Origin: Belliella baltica DSM 15883 | GTDB lineage: Bacteria; Bacteroidota; Bacteroidia; Cytophagales; Cyclobacteriaceae | DNA length: 64,000 bases | Direction: 5' to 3' | Assembly (NCBI RefSeq): GCF_000265405.1 | Contig: NC_018010.1 | Location: 372,001-436,000 of the forward strand | Notes under the pieces: generated by a model | What the model saw: the letters and a program-made list of their open reading frames with translations, nothing else | What the model was told of the DNA's origin: nothing | Database searches by the model: none | Part shown: positions 33,824-43,531 of the stretch, piece by piece | Numbering within the stretch: the stretch's first letter is position 1 | Layout of the letters: each line of letters begins with the position of its first letter | Translations under genes and position numbers: made by a program

Positions 33824-36547
33824 CTAAAGTGGGAGCTTGTACTCTATAAAGGTATTTGCAGAAGTAGCAAAAACGCTATATTCATTTTTACTGTTTGAAT
33901 ATTTAATCTCTACTTTATTTTTTGAGCTTATCGGCAATGTATTTAATAATTGACCTTTGAGATTAAATAAGTAAGTGAATTCTTGAATCGGATCCACGAT
34001 CACCAAGATATTCTTGTCCCCACCAAAGGAAAACAATTGAAACTTCAAGTTCTCTGCATAAATATTGTAATCGAACAAGACGTTATATTCAGAGTCCATT
34101 GCCGTTATTTTATTGTATTCGTGGACAACATAAATAAATCGATCATCTTTTTGATCTTTAATCAAGAAAAATTGACTTTCAGGATCAGGTCGCATCAGCT
34201 GATTTCTGTAGGCAATCTCTCCTTGAAAATTCACATTTACGATTTCACCGCTTTGAGTCACGGTGACAACCCTGCTTGATGAAGCACTGCCTCTTTCAAT
34301 GATTATATAGTCAGAGTTTTGCTTATCCCCTAGCTTGATTGGCGAATCCAGCATTGCTTCACCTCTTCGGTTAAAAAAATATAATCTCCCATTTTCAGTA
34401 AGTGCCAACATTTGGTCTCCTACCCCTGCGACTCTATGATGTGCAGGTTTTACTGCCAAATTAGATTCAATCCTTTTAGGATCCCAGCCGTCTAAAACAT
34501 CGCCGTTTTTATTGAGTATATATAATTCTGCTTGATCTGTTCCGACAAAAAATCTATAATCTCTATTGTCATCATAATCAACAAGATTCAAATGGGTTAT
34601 TTTTCTATCAGGTATTTCGAGTGGATATCCCGATACGAAACTTCCTAATCTATCAATGATATAGATGCGACTTTCAGTCGCAAACAACAATTGAAGCTTG
34701 CCATTTTTATAATAATCTACTTGGAAAATGTCAGAAATTATTGACCCTTCCAAAGTTTGAGAAAATACTATCTCACCCTCTCCTGACAAAAGATGTACTT
34801 GATTCAACTCATCTTGAACTACAAACTCAAAACTTCTATCATTGAAATTTTGAATACTCTGGGGTCCATAAATCAAGTTGTCTCTAAACTGTACAACTCT
34901 ATTCTCTGTAAGTGTCACACTACTCACTGCATTGATAGGATTTTCTGAATAGAGAATATCGATTTTAGTTTGATTTTCCTTTTCAGTATCACCAATACCC
35001 AAGGTAAGAATGTCTAAAGAGCGAAGTTGAGGAGCATATTTTTGAAAAAATACTCTCCAATTCGGCGAACTCATCTCTTCTAAACTATTCCAAATCCTAG
35101 GAACATTGACTACAAAATTAAATCCTGAATTTTCAGATAGACTAGCAGAAAGCCTCTTTTGTGTCAAACTTTTCCCCCAAGTATTATCAGCATTGATATC
35201 ATCTAAAAAGATTTTCATCGACTTACTGCTATTCGCAAAAACCAACATTTCATCAATACTTGTAATGTATGTTTGCGGGAACCCTAAAAATTTCCCATTA
35301 AAAAGATGTGCAGGAAAATCCTCTAAATTCAACACAAAAATTTCTTTTTCTTGATAATAATCAATCGGTATCACACCATCAGAAAAACTATCTGCTCCTT
35401 TATTAAACTCTTTGAGTAAGTCAATCTGAGTTGCTAATTCTTCCGTCTTGATTAATAAAATTCTATCTTCATCTTGGTTGGCTATCGTTTCAAAAATCAT
35501 AAAAGTCATTTCTCCAGATAGCTTTTTGAAAAAATCCTTTTGGAGCAATTTTATTTCTATTTCCCCATTAACTGTGGCTTTCCCTTGAAAATTCTCATTA
35601 TTAAGCATGCCAAGCATATTGGAATCTCTTAGGTTATACTGAAATAAAACTGCGGTTCTATTTGGGATAAAGTTTATTAGTTTTTTATAATCAGAATCTC
35701 CAGGAGTGAAATTATATTTTTCGCCATTTTTGAAAAAAGTGTTTCCTAGAAGGCTAAATTTCCCTTCAGAAAAAAATATTTCAAAATTACCTGATATTTC
35801 GTTTTTAGAAAACTGCTGGATAAGATTCAAGTTTTCGTCTCTGCTGATTCCCGCAAAAAACTTAGATAAGCCTTTACTTGACAACCTAAAAACCCCTAAA
35901 CCACTAGGTTTTCTTAGACTTTTGAAAAGCTCTTGATTCGCTGATTTAAAATTTTCTTCCGAAGAATTTTGAAAGAGCCTAATCGCCTCTTCCACCAAAA
36001 ATGAAGTATAGCTTGCAACGATAATATTCCCTATTTTGGCATAAGAAAGTATCCTATTCAAATTCACACTTTGAAACTCGTAAATAGGAACAGCGCTGTA
36101 ATTTCTTGTAGTAATTTGAGAAAGTTCTGGTAGATTTTTCTCCAAGGACTCGATAAATGACTGATCTGAGCCATTCTTAAATGAAAGTGTGAACAAAAAA
36201 TCAAACTCCTCTTTCCCTACAGGATGTAACGAAACCACTAACTGATTTCCTTTCAAAGATCTGTCGAGATTTCCTGATCTTCCAACCAAGCTATCGAGCG
36301 AGACTAATTGTCTCTCAGCATTTTTAACGGATGGAATCTCTGTCAATCTTGTCCAAATAGGTTGGCTGACAAGTTGATTCCAAGCCATCACTGGCTCTTC
36401 TGTTTCAAATACAAAAATAGCATCCTCTGAAACAACTTCAAGGGCATTTTTCTCCCCATTCCATAGGGTGCTGTTATAAAAAAAGTAACCTCCTATAGCA
36501 AAGGCAATAATTAAGATCGCAATTAAGATTTGTTTGAAACTAGGCAC
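33824..36547 (-). CDS. Large membrane-anchored protein with propeller-like C-terminus, unknown function
   Basis: 907 residues. A single N-terminal membrane helix (IAILIIAFAIGGYFFYNST) anchors it; the rest faces the periplasm. The first 520 residues resemble DUF3352-type folds (EDAIFVFETEEPVMAWNQLV), then about 545-900 form repeated blades of the kind G-x-I-x-x-D-x-x-G (IYIIDRLGSFVSGYPLEI, AELYILNKNGDVLDGW, RLYFFNRRGEAMLDSP), suggesting a beta-propeller. The start codon is GTG at 36547. It lies 38 bases before the MscS gene, so they may be co-transcribed. No enzymatic motif is seen. Confidence 0.65.
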   Translation of the reverse strand: MPSFKQILIAILIIAFAIGGYFFYNSTLWNGEKNALEVVSEDAIFVFETEEPVMAWNQLVSQPIWTRLTEIPSVKNAERQLVSLDSLVGRSGNLDRSLKGNQLVVSLHPVGKEEFDFLFTLSFKNGSDQSFIESLEKNLPELSQITTRNYSAVPIYEFQSVNLNRILSYAKIGNIIVASYTSFLVEEAIRLFQNSSEENFKSANQELFKSLRKPSGLGVFRLSSKGLSKFFAGISRDENLNLIQQFSKNEISGNFEIFFSEGKFSLLGNTFFKNGEKYNFTPGDSDYKKLINFIPNRTAVLFQYNLRDSNMLGMLNNENFQGKATVNGEIEIKLLQKDFFKKLSGEMTFMIFETIANQDEDRILLIKTEELATQIDLLKEFNKGADSFSDGVIPIDYYQEKEIFVLNLEDFPAHLFNGKFLGFPQTYITSIDEMLVFANSSKSMKIFLDDINADNTWGKSLTQKRLSASLSENSGFNFVVNVPRIWNSLEEMSSPNWRVFFQKYAPQLRSLDILTLGIGDTEKENQTKIDILYSENPINAVSSVTLTENRVVQFRDNLIYGPQSIQNFNDRSFEFVVQDELNQVHLLSGEGEIVFSQTLEGSIISDIFQVDYYKNGKLQLLFATESRIYIIDRLGSFVSGYPLEIPDRKITHLNLVDYDDNRDYRFFVGTDQAELYILNKNGDVLDGWDPKRIESNLAVKPAHHRVAGVGDQMLALTENGRLYFFNRRGEAMLDSPIKLGDKQNSDYIIIERGSASSSRVVTVTQSGEIVNVNFQGEIAYRNQLMRPDPESQFFLIKDQKDDRFIYVVHEYNKITAMDSEYNVLFDYNIYAENLKFQLFSFGGDKNILVIVDPIQEFTYLFNLKGQLLNTLPISSKNKVEIKYSNSKNEYSVFATSANTFIEYKLPL

Positions 36548-36600
36548 TAAACTGGGTCTTGGTTAGGTAGATTAACATCAGTTGATAAATATAAAAACCT

Positions 36601-36630
36601 AAAAGTCCCGATCAAAAAACCGGGACTTTT
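36601..36630 (-). terminator. Rho-independent terminator of mdh
   Basis: AAAAGTCCCG pairs with CGGGACTTTT, with T-tract on the minus strand. It lies 22 bases after the mdh stop. Confidence 0.82.
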
Positions 36631-36651
36631 AGGTTGAAAAACAAGCTCAAA

Positions 36652-37590
36652 TTATTTGCTTGACAATTTGTCTAAGACACTCATTACTTCTTTTACATGT
36701 CCTCTTGAGACTTCAAGAAGTTCTTTTTCTTCAGCATTGAGGTCTAATTCAATTACTTTTTCGACACCGTTCTTTCCTAAGATTACCGGTACGCCTAAGT
36801 AGCAATCATCGATTCCATATTCGCCTTCCAATTTGATACAAACAGGGAATACTCTTCTTTGATTTTTCAAAATCGCTTCTACCATTTGTGCAGCAGCTGA
36901 TCCTGGCGCATACCAAGCAGATGTCCCCATCAATTTCACCAATTCTCCACCACCGAATTTTGTTCTTTCGATGATCGCATCTAAAGTATCTTTGGCGATA
37001 AGCTCAGTCACAGGAATACCCGCTACTGTAGTATATCTAGGAAGTGGAACCATCGTATCACCATGTCCACCCATCAAGATTGCTTGGATTTCTTTTGGAG
37101 AAATATTCAATTCCTCGGCAATAAATGCTCTGTATCTTGCAGTATCTAGAATTCCAGCCATACCAATTACCTTTGCTCTTGGAAGTTTGGATGTGATATG
37201 TGCTTGATAAGTCATCACATCAAGTGGATTAGACACCACGATAATGATCGCATCAGGAGAATGTTTGATTACATTTTCTGTTACAGACTTCACAATTCCT
37301 GCATTAGTCTCGATCAAATCATCTCTCGTCATCCCTGGTTTTCTTGGAAGACCTGAAGTGATGACAACTACGTCAGAACCTGCAGTTTTTGAATAATCAT
37401 TGGTACTTCCGACAGTTCTGCTGTCATATTGGTTGATTGGAGCTTTTTGCCAGATATCTAGAGCTTTGCCTTCTGCAACACCTTCTTTGATATCTACCAA
37501 AACGATTTCTTCAGCAATCTCTCTGTAAGCTAATACATCTGCGCAGGTCGCTCCTACGTTACCAGCTCCAACTACGGTTACTTTTGCCAT
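36652..37590 (-). CDS. mdh: Malate dehydrogenase
   Basis: 312 residues. It interconverts malate and oxaloacetate with NAD in the citric acid cycle. The Rossmann motif is VTVVGAGNVGATCADVLA with Asp (IVLVDIKEG) after strand two, as in NAD-preferring LDH-like malate dehydrogenases. Substrate-binding Arg lies in TSGLPRKPGMTRDD, the catalytic Asp/Arg in LDTARYRAFIAEEL and catalytic His in GGHGDTMVPLPRY. It is monocistronic with a strong terminator. Confidence 0.97.
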   Translation of the reverse strand: MAKVTVVGAGNVGATCADVLAYREIAEEIVLVDIKEGVAEGKALDIWQKAPINQYDSRTVGSTNDYSKTAGSDVVVITSGLPRKPGMTRDDLIETNAGIVKSVTENVIKHSPDAIIIVVSNPLDVMTYQAHITSKLPRAKVIGMAGILDTARYRAFIAEELNISPKEIQAILMGGHGDTMVPLPRYTTVAGIPVTELIAKDTLDAIIERTKFGGGELVKLMGTSAWYAPGSAAAQMVEAILKNQRRVFPVCIKLEGEYGIDDCYLGVPVILGKNGVEKVIELDLNAEEKELLEVSRGHVKEVMSVLDKLSSK

Positions 37591-37785
37591 GATTTATATG
37601 TTTTTTTATTAGTTTATTGAATTTTTCAAAAGTTGCGCTAAGTTATTAAACAAAGGACATTTAATGAAGGATTGACTCGGAATACTTGTTCATGACTGAA
37701 AATGAATTGCTAATAAAATATAGATGATTTACTACAAATTTTAAACCCATGTTATATGAAAGCTAGGATAAAATTTGGAATTAGC

Positions 37786-38310
37786 TTATGATTCACTATC
37801 AAACATCTGCGCCAAATTGAAAAAGCCAAAGGAATTCTGATAGGACTTAAATAGTTTCTGATTGTTTTGATTATAAAACTCTGATAAAGAAGTCATCATT
37901 TTGGCTTTGATCTTTGGATGGGATTCAAAAATTTCTTGCACAGAGAAGTGAGGAATCACCATCAGTTCCGCTTCTTCTGAATCCACAATTGCGGTATAAA
38001 TTCTTTTGGTGTTTTCCAATAGTGAATTCTCTCCAAAAGCCCCTCCTTTTCCAACATCAAGAATTGTCTCAAAAGTCTCCAAAACATCTACTGTCAACCT
38101 TACATGTCCTCTTCTCAAAATATATAATGCTTGACTTGGGTCATTTCTAAAGAAAACCACCTCATCTTTCACATATTTTCTATTGTGAATAGTCGGGAGA
38201 AACCGTGCCATCTCTGAATGCTTGAGTCGTTCAAAAAACTTCACTTGAGACAGAAATTCAAAAATCGCAAGTTCTGATGCTGTGAATGTCTTTGAAAATG
38301 GATTGATCAT
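37786..38310 (-). CDS. Cyclic nucleotide-binding domain protein (no HTH)
   Basis: 174 residues. A single cNMP-binding barrel (about 25-140): LKHSEMARFLPTIHNRKYVK, DEVVFFRNDPSQALYILRRG, KGGAFGENSLLENTKRIYTA with the phosphate-binding GENSLL loop. The usual Arg of cAMP sites is replaced by Thr (NTKRIYTA), so the ligand is uncertain. The C-terminal part is short and helical with no DNA-binding HTH, so it is a sensor or adaptor and not a full Crp. It overlaps the tilS stop by four bases. Confidence 0.85.
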   Translation of the reverse strand: MINPFSKTFTASELAIFEFLSQVKFFERLKHSEMARFLPTIHNRKYVKDEVVFFRNDPSQALYILRRGHVRLTVDVLETFETILDVGKGGAFGENSLLENTKRIYTAIVDSEEAELMVIPHFSVQEIFESHPKIKAKMMTSLSEFYNQNNQKLFKSYQNSFGFFNLAQMFDSES

Positions 38311-39629
38311 GATTTTCTTTTTTTGAAGTATAAAACTTTTTTGGTACTCGAATCACACTTGAATGCGTCGCTAATTCTGTAACCAATTACCCAAGCAATT
38401 TCTCCCTTCGAACAAAGCACTGAGACAGATTTTTTTTGAATCAAAGGGACTTTTAAATCTATCAAAAGATCGGAAACTTTCTTTTCATTTTTCATACCCA
38501 AAGGCATAAATTTATCTCCAAGCTCCCAACTTCTGATAGTCAATGGATAATCAAGTTTATCAAAATCCAACATGGCATTTTCTGTGTTCTTATCCATTTC
38601 TGTTGGAGTATTTAAATGCAAAATATCATAGCTTCCAGATTGGAGTTGCATAGCAATTGCGGTGTCATCTAAGTGTCTTTCTTGTTCCTTCAAGTCATAT
38701 TCTCCAAGAATAATCATCTCTCTATCTATGTTTACCATGTATTTGCCAGCGTAAAAAGACTTCCCTGATTCATCTTTGGGAATTGAATTTAAAATTTCAA
38801 CCACATCAGAATAACCAAACCCATAATCTCGCAACCAATAATAAATCATAGAATGCTTCCCTGGTAAATTGGTCACAGCAAGGGTTTTCAAATATTGAAA
38901 CGCACCTTCCTCAATGATGTTCTCTACTTTCCACAAATTGAATAGATGAAAAAAAGCTTTCCCGGTATCTTTCATCCTATGAAAACTGTCCCCAAGTGTT
39001 TGCAAAGCATCAGGAAAACCCGATTGGAGCTGCGGAAGTATTTCATTTCTTAAAAAATTCCTTTTGTAAATACTCTTTGCGTTGCTACTGTCTATTCTCC
39101 AGTGAAACTTATTGTCCACCATAAACTTTTCAATCTCACTTCGGCTAAAGGAAAGCAATGGACGAATCAAAAAATCTCTCTTTTCTGCCATTCCATAAAC
39201 GCCTTCGATACCTGTTCCCCTGAGTAAATTTAGCAAAACAGTTTCAAGCTGATCTTCAAAATGATGCGCTACTATGACACCTGCATAAAACCCTTCTTTC
39301 ATCAGTTTTTCAAACCATTGATACCGGAGATCACGCGCTACCATTTGAGTAGATTTCCCAGGTTTATCAAAATCTTTTGGATTTGCATGTTCAATAAAAA
39401 GAGAGACATTCCAAAACCTAGCCATATCTTTGATAAAATCTTCATCACCGTCGCTCTCCTCATTCCTTAGTCCAAAATTATAATGTACCAAGGAAAATTG
39501 AATACCAGCGGCATGAAGTAAATGTCCTAGACAAACACTATCGACTCCGCCACTAATCGCAAGCAAATAGCGTTTATTTACATCAAAAAGATTTTTTGAT
39601 CGTATATATTGGATAAAATGATCAACCAT
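38307..39629 (-). CDS. tilS: tRNA(Ile)-lysidine synthase
   Basis: 440 residues. It forms lysidine at C34 of tRNA-Ile(CAU) using ATP and lysine. The PP-loop AISGGVDSV (about 24-32) opens the N-type ATP pyrophosphatase domain, followed by VAHHFEDQLETVLLNLLRGT. TilS-specific IRPLLSFSRSEIEKFM and the NFLRNEILPQL segment are also seen. The C-terminal TilS domain (about 350-440, SWELGDKFMPLGMKNEKKVSD) completes it. It overlaps the CNBD gene by four bases and is divergent from the OstA-like gene. Confidence 0.95.
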   Translation of the reverse strand: MVDHFIQYIRSKNLFDVNKRYLLAISGGVDSVCLGHLLHAAGIQFSLVHYNFGLRNEESDGDEDFIKDMARFWNVSLFIEHANPKDFDKPGKSTQMVARDLRYQWFEKLMKEGFYAGVIVAHHFEDQLETVLLNLLRGTGIEGVYGMAEKRDFLIRPLLSFSRSEIEKFMVDNKFHWRIDSSNAKSIYKRNFLRNEILPQLQSGFPDALQTLGDSFHRMKDTGKAFFHLFNLWKVENIIEEGAFQYLKTLAVTNLPGKHSMIYYWLRDYGFGYSDVVEILNSIPKDESGKSFYAGKYMVNIDREMIILGEYDLKEQERHLDDTAIAMQLQSGSYDILHLNTPTEMDKNTENAMLDFDKLDYPLTIRSWELGDKFMPLGMKNEKKVSDLLIDLKVPLIQKKSVSVLCSKGEIAWVIGYRISDAFKCDSSTKKVLYFKKRKS

Positions 39630-39652
39630 AACCCAAAAATACCATTTTTGCT

Positions 39653-39660
39653 TAATTTTG
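39653..39660 (+). promoter_or_regulatory. Bacteroidota -7 promoter element (OstA-like gene)
   Basis: TAATTTTG fits TAnnTTTG, 20 bases before the ATG at 39680. No -33 element at the expected distance is convincing. Confidence 0.4.
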
Positions 39661-39679
39661 TCGCCGACTTACAAATCAA

Positions 39680-41302
39680 ATGATCAAAAACAGCGGAATT
39701 ATTTTCCTTCTTTTCCTTCTTTTTTCAAGCACAGTTTTCTCCCAACAAGAAACTATGCTCGAGATCCAAAAAGCTGATCGATTGATCGGGAGCTCTGGAT
39801 TTCAGCGTTTATTAGGGAATGCAGTGATGCGACATCAAAATTCATTGATTTATTGCGACTCAGCCTACTTTTATGAAGAAGAAAATATGGCGAAACTTTT
39901 TGGAAACGTGAGAATCGTCGATCAAAAAGATCCTGTCACTACTTCTAGTAGATATGCAGAATATGACGGAAATACGAGAATTGCAAAGCTGAGAAATAAC
40001 GTAGTTTTCAAAAATGAATCCACCACTCTTTATACAGAATTTTTGGATTACAACAGAGAGACCGGAATCGCAAATTATTTCAATAATGGTAAGGTGGTTG
40101 ATACCACAAATGTTTTGACCAGTAGTAATGGAATCTACGAAACCACAATCGAAAAAATCACCTTCACTGAAAACGTAATTTTAGTAAATCCAGATTATAC
40201 GCTCAAAACAAACTTCCTTATTTACCAAACCATCCCAAAAACAGCAGAAACAGTAGGTTTGACTAATATTGTATCAGCAGAAGGAAATAAACTTAACGCT
40301 CAAAAAGGAAGCTACTACAACACTGAAAATAAGCTCTTCCGTTTTTACGATGGGGAAGTTGAAACAGAAACATCTCTTGTTTATGCCGAAAATCTCTTTT
40401 ACGATGAAAATAAGCAGTATTATGAAGGCAGGGGAGACGTAAGTGTATTCAATAAAGAGCGAGAAATTGAAATCTTTGGGGAGGAAGGTAAATATTGGGA
40501 AGACAGAAAATATAGTCAAGTATATGGCAACGCTTTGGTTCAAAAATACTTTGAATTAGACACCATGTTTATGATTGCAGACACTTTGATTTCGCAGGAT
40601 AGCGAATTGGAGACTGAAAGGTTTTTGCAGGCTTTCTACAATGTAAGGCTTATCAAATCTGAGTTAGCCGGTCGCGCAGATTCCTTAACATATATTTATT
40701 CTGATTCTACCATTCACCTTTACCAAGACCCCGTAATATGGAATGACAAAAGTCAAATTACTGCTGACAGCATAAGAATTTTGATTGCAAATGAAGAATT
40801 AGATAAAGTTTTTCTTACACAAAGAGCCTTCAATGTCACTAAAGACACACTTGGAAATTTCAATCAATTGAAAGGCCGAAAAATGGTGGGCACTTTTAAC
40901 GAAGGAGAAATTCAGAGACTAGACGTTACAGGAAATGGCGAGTCTTTGTATTTTAATTTACTAAATGACAGCACCTTACGAGGTGTAAACAAAAGTGTCT
41001 GCGCCAACATGATTATGTTTTTTGAGGAAGGAAACGTCCATAAAATCAACTACCTCATCAAGCCAGAAGGACAGTTTACTCCTCCACATCTACTTAAAGA
41101 AGAAAATAAGCAGCTTGAAGGTTTTACATGGAGAGAGGAAGAAAAGCCAACTATGGAAATGATCTATGCTTGGAGAACTCCAAGAACTAGGAAAAGATTT
41201 AATGAAAACTTATTCAATATTCCTGATATCATTATCCCTTTACCCACTGATAATGAAATACAAAAATCTATAAATGAAAGGTTGAAAAACAAAAACAAAT
41301 AG
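39680..41302 (+). CDS. OstA-like (LptA-fold) protein, probable LPS-transport family
   Basis: 540 residues with signal peptide (SSTVFSQ, about residue 21). Tandem OstA/LptA-type beta-jellyroll repeats run to about residue 430: NSLIYCDSAYFYEEENMAKL with FGNVRIVD, STTLYTEFLDYNRETGIANY, TLKTNFLIYQTIPKTAETVG, GDVSVFNKEREIEIFGEEG, and similar. LptA proteins bridge LPS across the periplasm; this long Bacteroidota form has more repeats. The C-terminus is charged (EEEKPTMEMIYAW). Divergent from tilS. Confidence 0.85.
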   Translation: MIKNSGIIFLLFLLFSSTVFSQQETMLEIQKADRLIGSSGFQRLLGNAVMRHQNSLIYCDSAYFYEEENMAKLFGNVRIVDQKDPVTTSSRYAEYDGNTRIAKLRNNVVFKNESTTLYTEFLDYNRETGIANYFNNGKVVDTTNVLTSSNGIYETTIEKITFTENVILVNPDYTLKTNFLIYQTIPKTAETVGLTNIVSAEGNKLNAQKGSYYNTENKLFRFYDGEVETETSLVYAENLFYDENKQYYEGRGDVSVFNKEREIEIFGEEGKYWEDRKYSQVYGNALVQKYFELDTMFMIADTLISQDSELETERFLQAFYNVRLIKSELAGRADSLTYIYSDSTIHLYQDPVIWNDKSQITADSIRILIANEELDKVFLTQRAFNVTKDTLGNFNQLKGRKMVGTFNEGEIQRLDVTGNGESLYFNLLNDSTLRGVNKSVCANMIMFFEEGNVHKINYLIKPEGQFTPPHLLKEENKQLEGFTWREEEKPTMEMIYAWRTPRTRKRFNENLFNIPDIIIPLPTDNEIQKSINERLKNKNK

Positions 41303-41485
41303 TTCCCCAACTGTTCACTTAATTTTATCGAATTTTAAGAAACGCTATTTTTTGAAAAAAATTTTATTTTGGTTAACAAAATTTAACCCGTATTTCTTTT
41401 GATGCTCAAACCTATTAGGTAAATTTATACGTAATAGTTAATTAGAGTTCTGAATCAGTCTGAAAGCTTATTGATAAAACTTAAC

Positions 41486-42196
41486 ATGAAATCCTTATTT
41501 CTTTTATGCGCATGCTTTTTCTTGCTGCTTCCCATTCAATCGGAAGCTCAGGTTCGTGTGCTGTCAGAAAATATTGAATTCAATGGTAAAATTGGAGCAG
41601 CTCAACGAAAATCACTTATTCTTCAAAACGAAAGCAATCAAAAAAAAGAATACAACTTAAGATTCTTGAGAGGAAATATAGGAACTTCTCAAAATATTAA
41701 AATTTGTATTGGAGATACATGTTTTGACCCTAGGAAAGAACTTTCGAAAATAAAACTTCCGCTTAATCCAGGTGAGATTGTTACAGATTTGTATTTGGAA
41801 TTAGATTTTGGAATCGTTGAGACCAAAGGTAACTTCGAACTACATTTCATAAATCCAGAGAACAACAGAGACTTGTTTGTTATTGAGGCTATCTACAATG
41901 TTTCAAATCCCAACGCAGACGTGAATGAAGTGGATCATAAAGATATTTCTATAGGAAGTGTATATCCAAATCCAAGCAATAGAATTGCTCAGCTTGATTA
42001 CAATTTCAAAAACCCAAAAGCAGCAGCAAAAATCAGCATCAACAGCTTTATAGGCAATCCTGTTGCAGAATTCAGACTCGACCCAAGACAAAAAACATTA
42101 GTAATGAATATAGAAGACCTCAGACCAGGTGTTTACTTTTATACATTATTTGTTGATAATAAAAATATTGTCACCAAAAAACTCGTTGTCGAATAA
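41486..42196 (+). CDS. T9SS cargo protein with type A sorting domain
   Basis: 236 residues from the ATG at 41486; an in-frame TTG lies at 41471. Signal peptide to about residue 22 (IQSEAQ). The N-terminal half is a beta-rich Ig-like region (FNGKIGAAQRKSLILQNESN). The C-terminal 75 residues are a type IX secretion sorting domain: SIGSVYPNPSNRIAQLDYNF, then VAEFRLDPRQKTLVMNIEDL, PGVYFYTLFVDNKNIVTKKL. It is exported by T9SS, then cut and attached at the surface. The small passenger has no recognised function. Confidence 0.85.
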   Translation: MKSLFLLCACFFLLLPIQSEAQVRVLSENIEFNGKIGAAQRKSLILQNESNQKKEYNLRFLRGNIGTSQNIKICIGDTCFDPRKELSKIKLPLNPGEIVTDLYLELDFGIVETKGNFELHFINPENNRDLFVIEAIYNVSNPNADVNEVDHKDISIGSVYPNPSNRIAQLDYNFKNPKAAAKISINSFIGNPVAEFRLDPRQKTLVMNIEDLRPGVYFYTLFVDNKNIVTKKLVVE

Positions 42197-42224
42197 TGTG
42201 AATCGCTTAGGTGTTAATCCTAAG

Positions 42225-42255
42225 TTTGATACAAATTAATAATCCCTTATATTTG
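42225..42255 (+). promoter_or_regulatory. Promoter of the bamD-rpoZ-coaBC-porD cluster
   Basis: TTTG at 42225-42228, exactly 19 bases, then TATATTTG at 42248-42255, a full match to the Bacteroidota TTTG-N19-TAnnTTTG consensus. The bamD ATG follows at 42269. Confidence 0.8.
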
Positions 42256-42268
42256 CACCTTGAAAATT

Positions 42269-43204
42269 ATGAAAAAATCACTCCATTATATTCTACCTTT
42301 CTTTTTATTAATTCTGATTTCCTCTTGTGGCAATTTCTACAAGCTGGAAAAAAGCACCAATTGGGAAGAATTATATGAAGCAGCAAATAGCTACTACGAG
42401 GCAGGCGAGTATAATAAAGCAATCATCCTGTATGATAAAGTACTTCCCGTAATTAGAGGAAGTGAAAGAGCAGAATTAGCAGATTTTAATTATGCCTATT
42501 CTCATTTCAGAACCAAAAGGTACATCGAAGCTGCTGGCTATTTTAATACCTTTTACCAAACTTACAACAGGAGTCCCATGGCTGAAGAAGCTATGTTTAT
42601 GAATGCATATTCTCTTTACTTAGACTCACCAGATTACAATTTAGATCAAAGAAGCAGTAGAGATGCTGTGAATGCAATTCAACTATTTATCAACAAATTT
42701 CCAGAATCTGACTCTTACGAGAGAGCGATGGCAATGATTGATGATCTTCAAAAAAGATTTGAAGAAAAAGCTCATCAAGAATGTAGCATGTATCTAAGAT
42801 TGACTGAGGGGCTTTATCCAGGAGATTTTTACAAAGCATGCATCATCAATTTCCAGAATTTTGCTAAAAATTATCCAGATAGTAAACACAACGAGGAACT
42901 TGCCTACAAACTTGTAGAAGTATCGGCTGCATATGGTGAACGAAGTGTATTTAACAAAAAGGAAGAGCGTCTTAAAGAGGCATTCGCTTTTGCGGAACAA
43001 TTCAAAAGAAAATATCCAAATAGTCAATACTTAGGAAAAGTTGAAAGTATTGTATTGAGCGCTACAAGAGAATACAACACACACTTAGCACTAAAAAAGG
43101 ATTTTGAGGAAAGAATGGCAAAAGCCAAACTTGAAGAAGAAGAAAAAGCACTCTCACCAGAAGGTGAAGTAATCAAATCAATTCCAATTACTGAAAACAA
43201 TTAA
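42269..43204 (+). CDS. bamD: Outer-membrane protein assembly factor BamD
   Basis: 311 residues from the ATG at 42269. A lipobox LILISSC (Cys20) makes it an outer-membrane lipoprotein. TPR-like repeats span about 30-265: YEAANSYYEAGEYNKAIILY, FNYAYSHFRTKRYIEAAGYF, EEAMFMNAYSLYLDSPDYNL, SKHNEELAYKLVEVSAAYGE. BamD is the essential partner of BamA that folds outer-membrane barrels. It heads the conserved Bacteroidota cluster bamD-rpoZ-coaBC-porD-recN, 12 bases before rpoZ, and a matching promoter precedes it. Confidence 0.93.
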   Translation: MKKSLHYILPFFLLILISSCGNFYKLEKSTNWEELYEAANSYYEAGEYNKAIILYDKVLPVIRGSERAELADFNYAYSHFRTKRYIEAAGYFNTFYQTYNRSPMAEEAMFMNAYSLYLDSPDYNLDQRSSRDAVNAIQLFINKFPESDSYERAMAMIDDLQKRFEEKAHQECSMYLRLTEGLYPGDFYKACIINFQNFAKNYPDSKHNEELAYKLVEVSAAYGERSVFNKKEERLKEAFAFAEQFKRKYPNSQYLGKVESIVLSATREYNTHLALKKDFEERMAKAKLEEEEKALSPEGEVIKSIPITENN

Positions 43205-43216
43205 TTAATATATAAA

Positions 43217-43531
43217 ATGGCAGTTAATCCATCTATCATCACAAAAGACTTAGAAAAAATTGCAGCACCAACTGGTAACCTTTATGAGTCTATTCATGTT
43301 ATCGGCCAAAGAGCTAAGCAGATTTCTTCTACAATGAAAGAAGAGCTAAATAGCAAACTTTCTGAGTTTGCATCTACAGTAGATAATCTTGAAGAGGTTT
43401 TTGAAAACAAAGAGCAGATCGAAATTTCTAAGTTCTATGAAAGAATGCCAAAACCATCTACTTTGGCAATGGAAGAGTTTGTAGAAGGAAAAATCTACTC
43501 TCGTCATCCAGATCTTGATATTGAAGGATAA
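43217..43531 (+). CDS. rpoZ: RNA polymerase omega subunit
   Basis: 104 residues. RpoZ binds the beta' subunit and helps RNA polymerase assembly. The chain has the omega helix core (NLYESIHVIGQRAKQISSTM), then a second helical part, and its length matches Bacteroidota omega (longer than the 90-residue proteobacterial form). The stop codon shares one base with the coaBC start (TAATG). The gene order bamD-rpoZ-coaBC supports the assignment. Confidence 0.92.
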   Translation: MAVNPSIITKDLEKIAAPTGNLYESIHVIGQRAKQISSTMKEELNSKLSEFASTVDNLEEVFENKEQIEISKFYERMPKPSTLAMEEFVEGKIYSRHPDLDIEG

